Assembly (NCBI GenBank): GCA_963704615.1
Contig: OY969923.1
Span: forward strand, 2,976,001-3,040,000
Reading direction: 5' to 3'
Length of the DNA: 64,000 bases
DNA from: Bog-756 sp963704615
GTDB lineage: Bacteria > Actinomycetota > Acidimicrobiia > Acidimicrobiales > RAAP-2
Shown here piece after piece: positions 17,908 to 26,844 of this stretch (position 1 is the stretch's first letter; every line of letters begins with the position of its first letter). Both the position numbers and the translations under genes were made by a program. Under the pieces are notes generated by a model, which saw only the letters and a program-made list of their open reading frames with translations, was not told the DNA's origin and did no database searches.

Positions 17908-19028
17908 CCAGGATCTACCTTTCGCCGCCCGAGGTGGGCGGTGAGGAGCGCCGCATGTTGATCGAGGCCTTCGACTCCAACTGGATCGCCCCGGTCGGGC
18001 CGGACATCGACGCCTTCGAGCGCGAGCTCGCCGACCGGGTGGGGGCCGGGCACGCGGTGGCTCTGTCCAGTGGGACGGCCGCCCTCCATCTGGCCCTCAT
18101 GCTGGTGGGGGTGGGACCGGGCGACGACGTGCTGGTCCCCTCTTTCACCTTCGTAGCCAGTGCCGCATCGGTGGTCTACCTCGGGGCCAACCCGGTGCTG
18201 GTCGACAGTACGCCGTCGAGCTGGAACATCGACCCCGACCTGGTTGCCGCGGAGCTGGCTGAGCGGGCCCGGTCGGGAAGACTGCCCGCCGCCTTGGTCA
18301 CCGTCGATCTCTACGGCCAGTGCGCCGACTACGACAGACTGACTGAGCTCGCCGACGAGTACGACGTCCCCCTGGTGGCCGACGCCGCCGAGGCCCTGGG
18401 GGCGACCTATCGGGGCCGCCCGGCGGGTTCGTTCGGGAGAGCGGCCGTCTTCTCGTTCAATGGCAACAAGATCATCACCACCAGCGGCGGCGGGATGTTG
18501 GTATCCGATTCGGCCGATCTGGTCGAGCGGGCCCGGTTCCTGGCCACCCAGGCGCGCGACCCCTTCCCCCACTACGAACACTCGGAGCTGGGCTACAACT
18601 ACCGCCTCAGCAATCTGCTGGCCGCCCTGGGTCGAGCTCAGCTCCGCGGATTGGACAGCCGCATCGAGCGCCGAAAGAAGATCAATGCGTCCTACCGGGA
18701 GGCGCTCGGAGACGTTCCCGGGATCGGCTTCCTGCCCGTCGCCGACTATGGCGAGCCGAACTGGTGGCTCACCTGCATCGTGGTTGATCCCAATCTCTTC
18801 GGGGCCGATCGGGAACAGATCCGCTTGGCCCTCGAGTCCTCGGATATCGAGTCGCGTCCGACCTGGAAGCCGCTGCACCTCCAGCCGGTGTTCAAGGGGA
18901 TACCGACCGTGGGAGGATCGGTGTGCGCCGGCATCTTCGAGCGGGGTCTGTGCCTTCCGACCGGTTCGGCGCTCTCCGAGAGCGACCAGACCCGAGTAGT
19001 CGAGATCATCCGCTCCGTTCCCGGCTGA
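17904..19028 (+). CDS. DegT/DnrJ/EryC1/StrS-family sugar aminotransferase
   Basis: 374 residues from GTG 17904, preceded by AGGAGG and overlapping the previous stop (GTGA). The PLP lysine is Lys189 in SFNGNKIITTSGGG, and Asp160 in VADAAEALGA contacts the pyridine nitrogen. The substrate-side segment SSGTAALHLAL is at 55-65 and GYNYRLSN is present. These enzymes transaminate keto groups of NDP-4-keto or 3-keto sugars using glutamate. Together with the WbpM-like 4,6-dehydratase at 37.2 kb this would give a 4-amino-4,6-dideoxy sugar; close relatives act in legionaminic, bacillosamine and perosamine pathways. The exact sugar is not decided by the sequence. Confidence 0.92.
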   Translation: MTRIYLSPPEVGGEERRMLIEAFDSNWIAPVGPDIDAFERELADRVGAGHAVALSSGTAALHLALMLVGVGPGDDVLVPSFTFVASAASVVYLGANPVLVDSTPSSWNIDPDLVAAELAERARSGRLPAALVTVDLYGQCADYDRLTELADEYDVPLVADAAEALGATYRGRPAGSFGRAAVFSFNGNKIITTSGGGMLVSDSADLVERARFLATQARDPFPHYEHSELGYNYRLSNLLAALGRAQLRGLDSRIERRKKINASYREALGDVPGIGFLPVADYGEPNWWLTCIVVDPNLFGADREQIRLALESSDIESRPTWKPLHLQPVFKGIPTVGGSVCAGIFERGLCLPTGSALSESDQTRVVEIIRSVPG

Positions 19029-19087
19029 CGCCACCGGGAGAGCCTCAACCTCCATCGGAATCCCCGGCCTGCCGTATCATCGAAGGA

Positions 19088-21223
19088 ATGGCCGAGAAGG
19101 GGGGCGACGGGACGACGAACGCCAAGCCCCGTGCCCTCGCGTTCTATCTCCCTCAGTACCATCCCATCCCGGAGAACGACCGGTGGTGGGGTGCGGGATT
19201 CACCGAATGGAACAACGTGACCAAGGCCCGGCCACTGTTCCCCGGCCACTATCAGCCTCACGTGCCCGGCGAACTCGGGTACTACGACCTCCGGCTCCCC
19301 GAAGTACGGGAGGCCCAGGCCGCCCTGGCTCGGAGCCACGGTGTCGCCGGATTCGTCTACTACCACTACTGGTTCAACGGGAAGCGCCTCCTCCAGCGCC
19401 CTTTCGACGAGGTGCTGGCATCCGGCTCCCCCGACCTGCCCTTCGCCTTGTGCTGGGCCAACGAGGAGTGGACCAGGAATTGGGACGGTCGGAGCGGAGA
19501 TGTCCTGGTGCCCCAGAACTTCAGCGCCTCGGACGACCTGGCCCATATCCGGTGGTTGCTCACCGCCTTCGCCGACCAGCGCTACATCACCATCGACGGA
19601 CGACCGCTCATGCTGATCTACCGGCCGCAGGTCATGCCCGACGTGAAGCGGACCACCGACCTCTGGCGTACCGAGGCCCAAAAGGCCGGCTTTCCCGATC
19701 TCTACCTGTGCTGGGTGGAACAGTGGGGGACGCCGGCTGGTGGCCCCCAGACCTTCGGGTTCGACGCCACCGTCGGGTTCATGCCGCCACTCGACCGACA
19801 TGTGTTCACCCCGGTCGACGGGGTCGATGGTCACCGAATCCTCGACTACGAGTCCTCGGCGCGGGCTGTTCTGGGCCGGCCCGCTCCTCCCTGGAAGCGC
19901 TTTCCGTCGGTCATGGTCGGTTGGGACAACACGGCCCGCCGTCCCCAGGGCGCCACCGTCTTCGCCGGCTCGACACCCGAGGCCTACCGGAACTGGCTGC
20001 AGCAGACAGTGTCGTCTGTCGCCGGCGTGCGGGCCGAGGAGAACTATCTGTTCATCGTGGCCTGGAACGAGTGGGCCGAGGGGAACCACCTCGAACCCGA
20101 CCAGCGGTTCGGACGAGCCTTTCTCGAGGCGACCCGGACCGTGCTCCTCGACCACGGCCCCTCGTCCGAGCGGTTGGGTGCTCCACCCACCGAGTCGGGT
20201 GCTCGGCAGACAGAGCAGACAGACAAGACAGAGCCGACAGACAAGTGGACGGAGTCTGCGCGCCCCGGGTCCGACCCCGAGCACGACGGATCCTCGGAGG
20301 GCGACAACGTAGCGGCGGCCGCAGCCGCTCTCCTCCGCGCTCTGTTCCCCGAACGCGGAGGCACCATCGTCGATCTCGGCGGCGGACCGGGAAGCCTCTA
20401 CCGCGCCCTGGCGAACGCCGGCATCCCCTACCTCGGACTGGACATCAACCCGGAGGCCGTCACGATGATGCAGTCAGCGGGCATCGATGCCCGCGAGTGC
20501 GACCTCACCGATCTCGAGGGCCTGCAGGACACGCTCGAAACAGTGCCCAAGGTCGGCGCCTTGGCCATGATCGATGTGCTCGGGCACCTTGTCCAGCCCC
20601 AGCAGCTCCTCTCCATGCTCTCGTCGTGGTCGCTCAAGCACGACGCCCCCGCTCTGGTGCTTGCCGTCCCCAATGTCGGCCACTTCGATCTGGGACTCCG
20701 TCTCCTGTTCGGTCGCTGGATCGCTGGCGAACACGGGGCACCCGACCGGACGGACCTCCGTTTCTTCACCGAGGAGACCCTCGAGCGGCTGGTCGAGCGG
20801 TGCGGGTGGCAGGTGACGGCACGCGACAACGTCGAGTCCGCCCTGTCGGATCTGTACGATCCCGGGTTCGACGACGCCATGCCCGCGGACATGGTCGTTG
20901 CCCTCCGCACCCTGGCCGAGTGTTACAACCCTGACGCTGGAGTCAGCCATTTCGTCTGGGCGATGAGGCCCGTTCCGGTGACGGATCCTCCGACCAGCTA
21001 CCGGCAAGCGGTGGCCCCGATCCACAGCCAGGAGCGTGGCGTCGGAGAGTCCGACGACGGGGACACCCAGGTGCTCGAGCGCTACCTGCGGGCGGTCGGT
21101 CTGGTGGCGGCAGAGTCGAACCGACCATCCGGGTCCCATTGGTGGACACACGTGATCGCCGCCACCCATCGGTCCCCTCGACTCCATGCCCTGGTCACCA
21201 AGATCCACGGCTGGACCCGTTGA
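19088..21223 (+). CDS. WbsX-like glycan enzyme fused to a SAM methyltransferase domain
   Basis: 711 residues from ATG 19088; AAGGA lies unusually close to the start. Residues about 15-365 are the WbsX (GH99-like) domain: AFYLPQYHPIPENDRWWGAG and TEW at the front, YYHYWFNG, WANEEWTRNWDG and WNEWAEGNHLEPD at its end. A linker of about 40 residues, low in complexity with repeated TEQTDKTEPTDK units, follows. A class I methyltransferase domain runs from about 425 (VDLGGGPGS) through LDINPEAV and DLTDLEG to about 600. WbsX proteins sit in O-antigen and rhamnan loci with unclear chemistry; the fusion suggests that a sugar is cut or transferred and methylated by one polypeptide. Confidence 0.85.
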   Translation: MAEKGGDGTTNAKPRALAFYLPQYHPIPENDRWWGAGFTEWNNVTKARPLFPGHYQPHVPGELGYYDLRLPEVREAQAALARSHGVAGFVYYHYWFNGKRLLQRPFDEVLASGSPDLPFALCWANEEWTRNWDGRSGDVLVPQNFSASDDLAHIRWLLTAFADQRYITIDGRPLMLIYRPQVMPDVKRTTDLWRTEAQKAGFPDLYLCWVEQWGTPAGGPQTFGFDATVGFMPPLDRHVFTPVDGVDGHRILDYESSARAVLGRPAPPWKRFPSVMVGWDNTARRPQGATVFAGSTPEAYRNWLQQTVSSVAGVRAEENYLFIVAWNEWAEGNHLEPDQRFGRAFLEATRTVLLDHGPSSERLGAPPTESGARQTEQTDKTEPTDKWTESARPGSDPEHDGSSEGDNVAAAAAALLRALFPERGGTIVDLGGGPGSLYRALANAGIPYLGLDINPEAVTMMQSAGIDARECDLTDLEGLQDTLETVPKVGALAMIDVLGHLVQPQQLLSMLSSWSLKHDAPALVLAVPNVGHFDLGLRLLFGRWIAGEHGAPDRTDLRFFTEETLERLVERCGWQVTARDNVESALSDLYDPGFDDAMPADMVVALRTLAECYNPDAGVSHFVWAMRPVPVTDPPTSYRQAVAPIHSQERGVGESDDGDTQVLERYLRAVGLVAAESNRPSGSHWWTHVIAATHRSPRLHALVTKIHGWTR

Positions 21224-21230
21224 GCTCTTG

Positions 21231-22208
21231 ATGAGCGCACAGGGAGGCGCTCCGTGGCTTCTGGTGGTTGGTGCGCACCGCAGCGGCACGTCGGGGGTGA
21301 CCGGGGCCCTGGGTGCCCTCGGGTTCGCCCTTCCCGGGCCCGGCGACCGGGTCGACTGGCCCGAGAGCAACCCGGAACACTGGGAGAGCTTGTCCCTCTC
21401 GCGCTATAACGACGGTCTCCTCCGTCGGTTCGGCGGATACTGGGACGCACCTCCCGACCTTCCTCCGGACTGGGAGCGAAGCACGGCCCTGGACGACGTC
21501 TCCGATCCGGTCCCGCTTCTGGCCGCCGCCTTCGGCGCCGGGCCCTCGGTGTGGAAGGACCCCCGGATGTGCCTGTTGCTCGACTACTGGCGGGGGGTGC
21601 TCGCTCGTCCGATCGCTGCCGTTCTCGTGTGGCGGTCCCCGACAGCAGTGGCACGATCGCTTCACCAGCGTGACCAGATGCCCCTCACCGACGGCCTCGC
21701 CCTTTGGGAGCGGTACAACCGGTCCGCCCTCCAGGGCCTGGATGGGGTCGCCACCTACATCGTCGGCTACGAGTCGGTCCTCCAGACGCCCGAGCGATCG
21801 ATCGGTGATCTGGCCGGCTGGATCGGTTCACTGGAACAGTTCGCGCCGAGCGCCGAGCGATGGGATCGCGATGCTGCTGTGGCTTCGATCACACGTGGCC
21901 TGCAGCACCACCGGCCCGAGGAATCAGGCGAGACCGATCGTCTTGTCCTCGACGAGCAGGCCCAACTGGCCCGACGACTCGCCGCTTTGCAGGGTGGACA
22001 TCAGCCGCTCCACGAGGAGCTGCCCTGTGCCGAGGCCCGCCTCACCAGCGCGGTGATCCGGAACCGGAGGGATGTGGACAGAGCCCAAATAGAACTGGAG
22101 CGCACCCGCGAGTTCATCGAGACGATGCGATCGTCGACCAGCTGGCGGGTGACCAAACCGCTCCGATCCATCTCATCGATGCTTCACCGGCTGAAAAGGC
22201 CGCACTGA
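21231..22208 (+). CDS. sulfotransferase-family protein with C-terminal helical tail
   Basis: 325 residues from ATG 21231, 7 nt after the WbsX-fusion stop. The N-terminus has the PAPS 5'-phosphosulfate loop form LLVVGAHRSGTSGVTGAL. The 3'-phosphate side is suggested by VWKDPRMCLLL and LVWRSPTAVARSLHQRD. Residues about 235-300 are charged and probably helical. The protein ends in SSTSWRVTKPLR, a tail otherwise frequent at the ends of glycan-locus glycosyltransferases. The predicted reaction is sulfate transfer from PAPS to a glycan hydroxyl in the cytoplasm. PAPS would come from cysDNC 5 kb upstream. The sulfated position is unknown, and some members of this broad family have unproven activity. 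Confidence 0.8.
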   Translation: MSAQGGAPWLLVVGAHRSGTSGVTGALGALGFALPGPGDRVDWPESNPEHWESLSLSRYNDGLLRRFGGYWDAPPDLPPDWERSTALDDVSDPVPLLAAAFGAGPSVWKDPRMCLLLDYWRGVLARPIAAVLVWRSPTAVARSLHQRDQMPLTDGLALWERYNRSALQGLDGVATYIVGYESVLQTPERSIGDLAGWIGSLEQFAPSAERWDRDAAVASITRGLQHHRPEESGETDRLVLDEQAQLARRLAALQGGHQPLHEELPCAEARLTSAVIRNRRDVDRAQIELERTREFIETMRSSTSWRVTKPLRSISSMLHRLKRPH

Positions 22209-22270
22209 CCCGAACGAGAGACGGGAGCCGGCTGTACCACCGACTCGGACGCCGAGGAGCCAGGAGCGGT

Positions 22271-23068
22271 TCAGTTGCCGAGGAACCAGTTGCTGGTCCG
22301 TCGGGCTCCGTCCCTCACCTGATCCATTCGCACGGCAGTGGCCCGCCTCAACAAGCGACGCCGCGACTCCACGGTGGTGATGAGCAGGCTCCCGAGGATC
22401 ATGAAGGCGATGCCCAGGAGGACCAGGGGACTGAGATCGGCACCGGTGAACGGCAATTCGGCAGGCGACTTGTCGGACGCCGCCGCGCCGACGTCACTTG
22501 CCACAGTCGACGAGCTGCCGGAGAAGGGCAGCTGTGAGGTGGGGGTCGTGCTGGTGGCCACGACATTGGGCTTGATCGTGGTGCTGGTGCTGGTGCTGGT
22601 GCTGGTACTCGTGCTCGTACTCGTGCTCGTCGTCGTCGGTTCCGTCGTCGTCGTGCTGGTGCTCGTGGTCGTGGTCGTGGAGGAACCGCCATGACCACAG
22701 GTATCGATCATTTCGCGCATCCCTTGCTGGCGGTGCCACGGGATGCCCAAGGAGGCGTCAGCCTGGACGATGCCACAGAAGGGGGGAATGTCCACGACAA
22801 GAGTTCCTGTGGTCCCCCAGACAACGTCGATGATGGTGTGGGTGGCGGGTTCGTTGACGAACAGCTGCCACTGGCAGTTACTGTTCTTCGGCGGACAAGA
22901 TGGCGTCGGGATCTGCAATTGTGCCTGTGTCTGGTTGAGACTCAAGACGTTGGCCGAACCATGACCGGCAGCCGCTCCGGCTTCACCGGCGCCGACCATT
23001 GCCGCGCCGAACGCGACCATGGCAATAGCGACGGCCGCCAACAATCGATAGGCCCCGCTCAACCTCAT
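22271..23068 (-). CDS. secreted surface protein with Thr/Ser repeat and LPFTG sorting signal
   Basis: 265 residues from ATG 23068. A signal peptide covers about 1-35 (hydrophobic run ending AGEAGAAAG). A small domain with four Cys follows (CPPKNSNCQWQLFVNEPATH, PPFCGIV, DTCGHGG). Then comes a Thr/Ser-Thr tract of about 45 residues coded by a microsatellite. An LPFSG and, 50 residues later, an LPFTG at 205-209 precede a hydrophobic segment and SRRRLLRR. This is the form of a sortase-anchored wall protein, but 25 residues follow the basic stretch, longer than the canonical tail, so a membrane-retained form is possible. No sortase gene lies in the window. No known domain was recognised. Confidence 0.8.
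   Translation of the reverse strand: MRLSGAYRLLAAVAIAMVAFGAAMVGAGEAGAAAGHGSANVLSLNQTQAQLQIPTPSCPPKNSNCQWQLFVNEPATHTIIDVVWGTTGTLVVDIPPFCGIVQADASLGIPWHRQQGMREMIDTCGHGGSSTTTTTSTSTTTTEPTTTSTSTSTSTSTSTSTSTTIKPNVVATSTTPTSQLPFSGSSSTVASDVGAAASDKSPAELPFTGADLSPLVLLGIAFMILGSLLITTVESRRRLLRRATAVRMDQVRDGARRTSNWFLGN
22579..22681 (+). repeat. CTGGTG/CTCGTG-type microsatellite inside the LPFTG gene
   Basis: About 100 bp of degenerate 3- and 6-nt repeats (GTGCTG, CTCGTG, GTCGTC) encode the Thr/Ser stalk on the minus strand. In-frame slippage would lengthen or shorten the stalk without breaking the gene. Confidence 0.85.
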
Positions 23069-23966
23069 TGGTCTCACTCCGCTCACTACCCCATCCCCGA
23101 CGTCATGGTACAGGGAAAAGGTCGCGGCAAACACCTGGTGACCTTCATTTTCCGCCCTCTGCATCGCCAATCGTCAATTCTGATGAGGGCTGTACGGAAA
23201 CTTTGCTAATGATCATCACCGACGGCACGGCAGTGGCCGCGGAGAGCGCACAGAACCGGTGCCCTACGATCGCTCGATGGCTCACGGACACCAAGTTTTC
23301 TGACTCGGGACATCGGCGAACCGCGGTGACGCAACCACCGAGCCGCTCCCCCTGCCCTCTTATTCAATCGATGGGGAATCCTATTCAGTCGATGAGGAAT
23401 GCTGGCCAGCTTGCGAGCCCGAACCCGCCGAGCGGCCCGATGCATCGTTGCCGTGGGATCTCACCGCACCCAACGTGGGCCAACCGGCGCTTCGGCGGCC
23501 ACGTCGAGCCACTGACCGGTCTTCACCAAGGGCTTTCGCGTCCCCATAAGCCGCCTAACATTGGAACCATGGGCTGTGCCGGTCGGATCAGCGACAAAAG
23601 CGCGCTATTGGCGTGACCGACAATCCCGATCTGGCATCGCCACCGATCCGCGACACAACTCGGTTGTACCACCCACGTCACGGAGGGGTGACCGAGTTGC
23701 TCCGCAACACCAACGCCTCCGCTGTGTACCGGGTCTGGCCGGGAATTGACCAGGAACTCTCGGGCTCGCAGCGGTCGAACCACTTGGACGTGGATGCGGC
23801 TCGGTCGAAGAACACCTCCACCGACCTGTCCACACATCCCGGCCTGTCTGTCCAGATCGAAGCCGGCTGAGTGCATCCGCCACTCGTGCCTTCATAAGCC
23901 GCCATTCGTGTTTGTGTACAGCAAACGGCTGTGGCAACCTGCGCCGGTGACCGCAGAGGGGACGTC
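23069..23966. other. 898-bp stretch without recognised gene
   Basis: Lies between the start of the minus-strand LPFTG gene and the plus-strand sulfotransferase, so it must hold both promoters. Short open frames on both strands show no domain, signal peptide or convincing ribosome site, and base composition is more balanced than in the genes around it. A close tandem repeat at 23361-23400 is the only structure found. It could be the remnant of a decayed or lost gene; nothing identifies one. Confidence 0.5.
23361..23400. repeat. 19-bp tandem repeat with 2-bp spacer
   Basis: TATTCAATCGATGGGGAAT at 23361-23379 is repeated at 23382-23400 with two mismatches. Period is 21 bp, two helix turns, as for paired regulator sites. 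It lies about 300 bp upstream of the LPFTG gene start and 570 bp upstream of the sulfotransferase start. Confidence 0.5.
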
Positions 23967-24857
23967 ATGAATCTCCGCGATCAGGCCAGGGAAGGATTCT
24001 CCCGGCTCCCCCCTGGTCTTCGACGGCGCGTCTTGCATCGCATGGGTCGATACGCACCGTGGGAGCCCGAGTTCGACTTCACACCGCCGGCACTTCTCCC
24101 GGGCGAGGTGGCCGGTCCCCCCGACTTCGTCGGGATCGGAGTGCAGAAGGCCGGTACAACCTGGTGGTTCAGTCTCATCCTCACCCATCCGGAGGTCAGC
24201 TCGCGACCGGAGATCCACAAGGAACGACATTTCTTCGACCACTTGGACTCGGCGTCGTTCGGGTCAGCGGACATCGAGCGGTATCACGGATGGTTCCCGC
24301 GGCCCCAAGGCACCATCACCGGTGAATGGACTCCGGACTACGTGACCTTCCCGTGGGCTCCGGAGCTGCTCCGGAGAGCTGCGCCCGAGACGCGCCTGCT
24401 GTTGTTGCTCCGAGACCCGGTGGAGCGCTTTCGATCGGGCCTCGAACATCACAAGCGGATGGGGTTTTCCGACAATGCGGCCGCCACGGCCAACGCTTTG
24501 GAGCGGGGTTTCTATCTTCGCATCCTCGACGAATGGCTCGAGCACTTCGAGCCGCAACAGTTGCTCGTGCTCCAATACGAGCGCTGCAGTTCGGATCCGG
24601 TGTCGCAGCTCCAGGCGACGCTTCGCTTTTTGGGATTATCGGAGGTCATCCCCGAGGGCCTCCGCTCCCCGGCCGACCGCCCGTCGGTCGAATCCGCGGT
24701 GGACCCCGAGGTCACAAAGCGTCTGGTCGATGTGTACGAGGCCGATGTGGCCGCGGTAGCAAAACGCCTACCCCAAATCGACCTGGCCCTGTGGCCCAAC
24801 TTCGCCTACCTGGTCAGCGAAGAAGAGGGCTCGGGGGGATCGAACTCTCCCACCTGA
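23967..24857 (+). CDS. sulfotransferase (heparan-sulfate-type fold)
   Basis: 296 residues from ATG 23967, with GAGGGG 7 nt before it. The 5'-phosphosulfate loop is GVQKAGTTWWFSLI with KAGTTW at 61-66. A following KERHFFD matches the HKE.hFF segment of heparan-type sulfotransferases. The 3'-phosphate motif is LLLLRDPVERFRSGLEH (145-161). YERCSSDP and a FLGL segment are typical near the C-terminus. It transfers sulfate from PAPS to a carbohydrate, most likely in the cytoplasm since no signal peptide is present. Its 3' end overlaps the convergent GT2 gene by 52 bp. Confidence 0.9.
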   Translation: MNLRDQAREGFSRLPPGLRRRVLHRMGRYAPWEPEFDFTPPALLPGEVAGPPDFVGIGVQKAGTTWWFSLILTHPEVSSRPEIHKERHFFDHLDSASFGSADIERYHGWFPRPQGTITGEWTPDYVTFPWAPELLRRAAPETRLLLLLRDPVERFRSGLEHHKRMGFSDNAAATANALERGFYLRILDEWLEHFEPQQLLVLQYERCSSDPVSQLQATLRFLGLSEVIPEGLRSPADRPSVESAVDPEVTKRLVDVYEADVAAVAKRLPQIDLALWPNFAYLVSEEEGSGGSNSPT

Positions 24858-25816
24858 CGGCCCTGGCGAGGTTCCTCACCCATGCGACCGCGGATGCCGT
24901 CCCACAGGCCGCGGATGATGGCGGACCGCTCGGCCCGGGTGCCGGCCAGCTGAAGCCGGCGCGCTGAGTAGGCGAGGTGCCACGCGTGCCACGAGGGCTT
25001 GCCGTGACGACGGGCAAGTTCGACCGAGTTGCGGCTGTGATAGTACGACCGCCACGCCTCCCGCTGGTCATTGGGACGATCGACACGAATGGCGGCGTCC
25101 CGCCCGGCTGACGTCTGTTGCTCAGCCACCGATTGGGCGGCGGCGGCATCGACCACCACGTCCAGACCCGCCTTCCGGACCCGGCAGAAGAAGTCGAAGT
25201 CCTCGAGACCGAAGAACCAGTCGGGGTCGGGCAGCACTCCGGCCTCGAAGACACGGCGTGACACCAGCGTCGCTCCCCAGCAGGCCACATCGACGGGGAC
25301 GAAGGGCCTGGCGTGGTCATTCTCCGGGACGACGTTCACCGTGTGGGCCCCCCGTCCGACAAATCGTCTGCCGTAAGCCACCACGGCTCCTACCGACGTC
25401 GTCCCCGAGGAACCCGGTCGAGAGCCGTCGGCGCCGGCCAGCCGTTCGAGGACCCCCGCGACCCGAGGAGCGGGAAGCGAGAACAGACCGACGTCGTCCT
25501 CACAGAGATAGGCCCACGCGGTCACCGGACGCGCGAATGCCGCGGCCATCCCCTCCCGGAATCCTCCCGCCGGACCCGAGTTGTGGGACAGACGGAGCAT
25601 CTGGACTCGCCCTTCGAGCTTTGGGTCGTCGAGACCCCCGACGCCGTTGACCACGACGATGATCTGCTCGCCGCGGAATCCCTCGATCTCGATCAACGAG
25701 CGGACGACGTCGCCGGCCAGCCGCGGTCGCATGTAGGTGAGGACGACAGCTGTGACATCCTCGAGGTTCCGCTTTGGCCCTGCTCCACGAGACGTCGATT
25801 GCCTGCGATCCTTCAT
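24806..25816 (-). CDS. GT2-family glycosyltransferase
   Basis: 336 residues from ATG 25816. The GT-A fold begins at about residue 21 (VTAVVLTYMRP). The usual N-G region reads VVVNGVGG; then HNSGPAGGFREGM, the galactofuranosyl- and rhamnosyltransferase-like 'N.GpAGG' signature, and the metal-binding CEDDVGLF. CWGATLVSRRVFEAGVLP and FGLEDFDFFCRVRKAG carry the acceptor-side acidic residues. The cytosolic enzyme uses an NDP-sugar and is similar in plan to the GT2 at 27.8 kb. It converges on the sulfotransferase and overlaps its last 52 bp, an arrangement suggesting local rearrangement or tight packing. Confidence 0.9.
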   Translation of the reverse strand: MKDRRQSTSRGAGPKRNLEDVTAVVLTYMRPRLAGDVVRSLIEIEGFRGEQIIVVVNGVGGLDDPKLEGRVQMLRLSHNSGPAGGFREGMAAAFARPVTAWAYLCEDDVGLFSLPAPRVAGVLERLAGADGSRPGSSGTTSVGAVVAYGRRFVGRGAHTVNVVPENDHARPFVPVDVACWGATLVSRRVFEAGVLPDPDWFFGLEDFDFFCRVRKAGLDVVVDAAAAQSVAEQQTSAGRDAAIRVDRPNDQREAWRSYYHSRNSVELARRHGKPSWHAWHLAYSARRLQLAGTRAERSAIIRGLWDGIRGRMGEEPRQGRQVGEFDPPEPSSSLTR

Positions 25817-25981
25817 CGCCCTGCCACGGCGTTAGGCTACCAGCGCTCCTGGCTGGAGGGGCACGGGCACAGAGGGGGATGGACGTCGGGACCGGCGTCC
25901 ATCCTGACCGGAGGGAGCGCAGGTGTCGACGGCTTGGGCATGGGGAAGCAGCCGGCAGCGTCGGCCATCCGACGAGGTTCG

Positions 25982-26818
25982 ATGATCAGCGTCATCGTCC
26001 CGATCCGCAACGGAATGCCGTGGCTCGAGGAGCAGTTGCGCGCTCTAGCCCCTCAGAAGTGCGACGAGCCATGGGAGGTCATCCTGGCCGACAATGGCTC
26101 GACCGATGGAAGCCAGGACTTCGCTCGGGCGTGGTGCTCCGAGCACGGGGACTTCCGCTTTGTCGATGCCTCCCAGCGGCGAGGACCAGCCTCGGCACGC
26201 AATATCGCCGTCCCCGAAGCGGAGGGGGATCTGTTGGCGTTTTGTGACGCCGACGATGTCGTTCTCCCCGGGTGGCTCTCCGGTTGTGTCGCCGGCCTCC
26301 AAGGTGCCGACGTCGTGGCCGGCTACTTCGACTTCGGCACCCTCAATGGAGGCTCCGCCTCCGGACCCCCGGTGCCTGCCGCCACCCGTCAACTGGGATT
26401 CCTGCCCGCCGGGCTGGGGGCGAATCTCGCCGTGCGCCGCGTCGCCTTCGAGAAGGTGTGCGGGTTCAACGAGGAACCCTTGCCCGGCGAGGACATCGAC
26501 CTGTGTTGGCGGCTGCAGTTGCAGGGATTCCGCTTCGCCCTGGCGCCCGATGCCGTGGTGGCCAAGCGCGAACGATCTGAGTTCAGGGAGGTCTTCCGGC
26601 AGACATACCGCTACGGCCGTTGTGGCCCGGTTCTTTACCATCGCTACCGTTTGGCCGGCGCCCGACGCGATATCGCCGGAGCAGTAAAGGCGTGGGCCTG
26701 GTTGGTCTGCTCACTACCCCAGCTCAGACACGGGCGACGTCTCGAGTGGGCCCGTACCTTCGGCGTCCGATTGGGACGGTTGCGGGGCTCGCTCGAGGAA
26801 CGAGTCTTTTTCCCCTGA
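25982..26818 (+). CDS. GT2-family glycosyltransferase
   Basis: 278 residues from ATG 25982, with GAGG 5 nt before it; an in-frame ATG at 25940 is less likely. Motifs in order: ISVIVPIRNG at the start, ILADNGSTDGSQDFAR, RRGPASARNIAVPEAEGD, the DxD-type AFCDADDVV, and GFNEEPLPGEDIDLCWRLQL with the catalytic-base E-D pair. The C-terminal 60 residues are basic and amphipathic (HRYRLAGARRDIAGAV), suiting peripheral membrane contact. An inverting NDP-sugar transferase for chain assembly is expected. The 165 bp upstream, divergent from the other GT2, should hold promoters for both genes. Confidence 0.9.
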   Translation: MISVIVPIRNGMPWLEEQLRALAPQKCDEPWEVILADNGSTDGSQDFARAWCSEHGDFRFVDASQRRGPASARNIAVPEAEGDLLAFCDADDVVLPGWLSGCVAGLQGADVVAGYFDFGTLNGGSASGPPVPAATRQLGFLPAGLGANLAVRRVAFEKVCGFNEEPLPGEDIDLCWRLQLQGFRFALAPDAVVAKRERSEFREVFRQTYRYGRCGPVLYHRYRLAGARRDIAGAVKAWAWLVCSLPQLRHGRRLEWARTFGVRLGRLRGSLEERVFFP

Positions 26819-26844
26819 TCAGAACTCGATGCCGGGACGACCGA

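Noticed and set aside
22579..22681. Repeats considered as CRISPR or regulatory array
   Set aside because: They are short degenerate 3- and 6-nt units coding for a Thr/Ser stalk.
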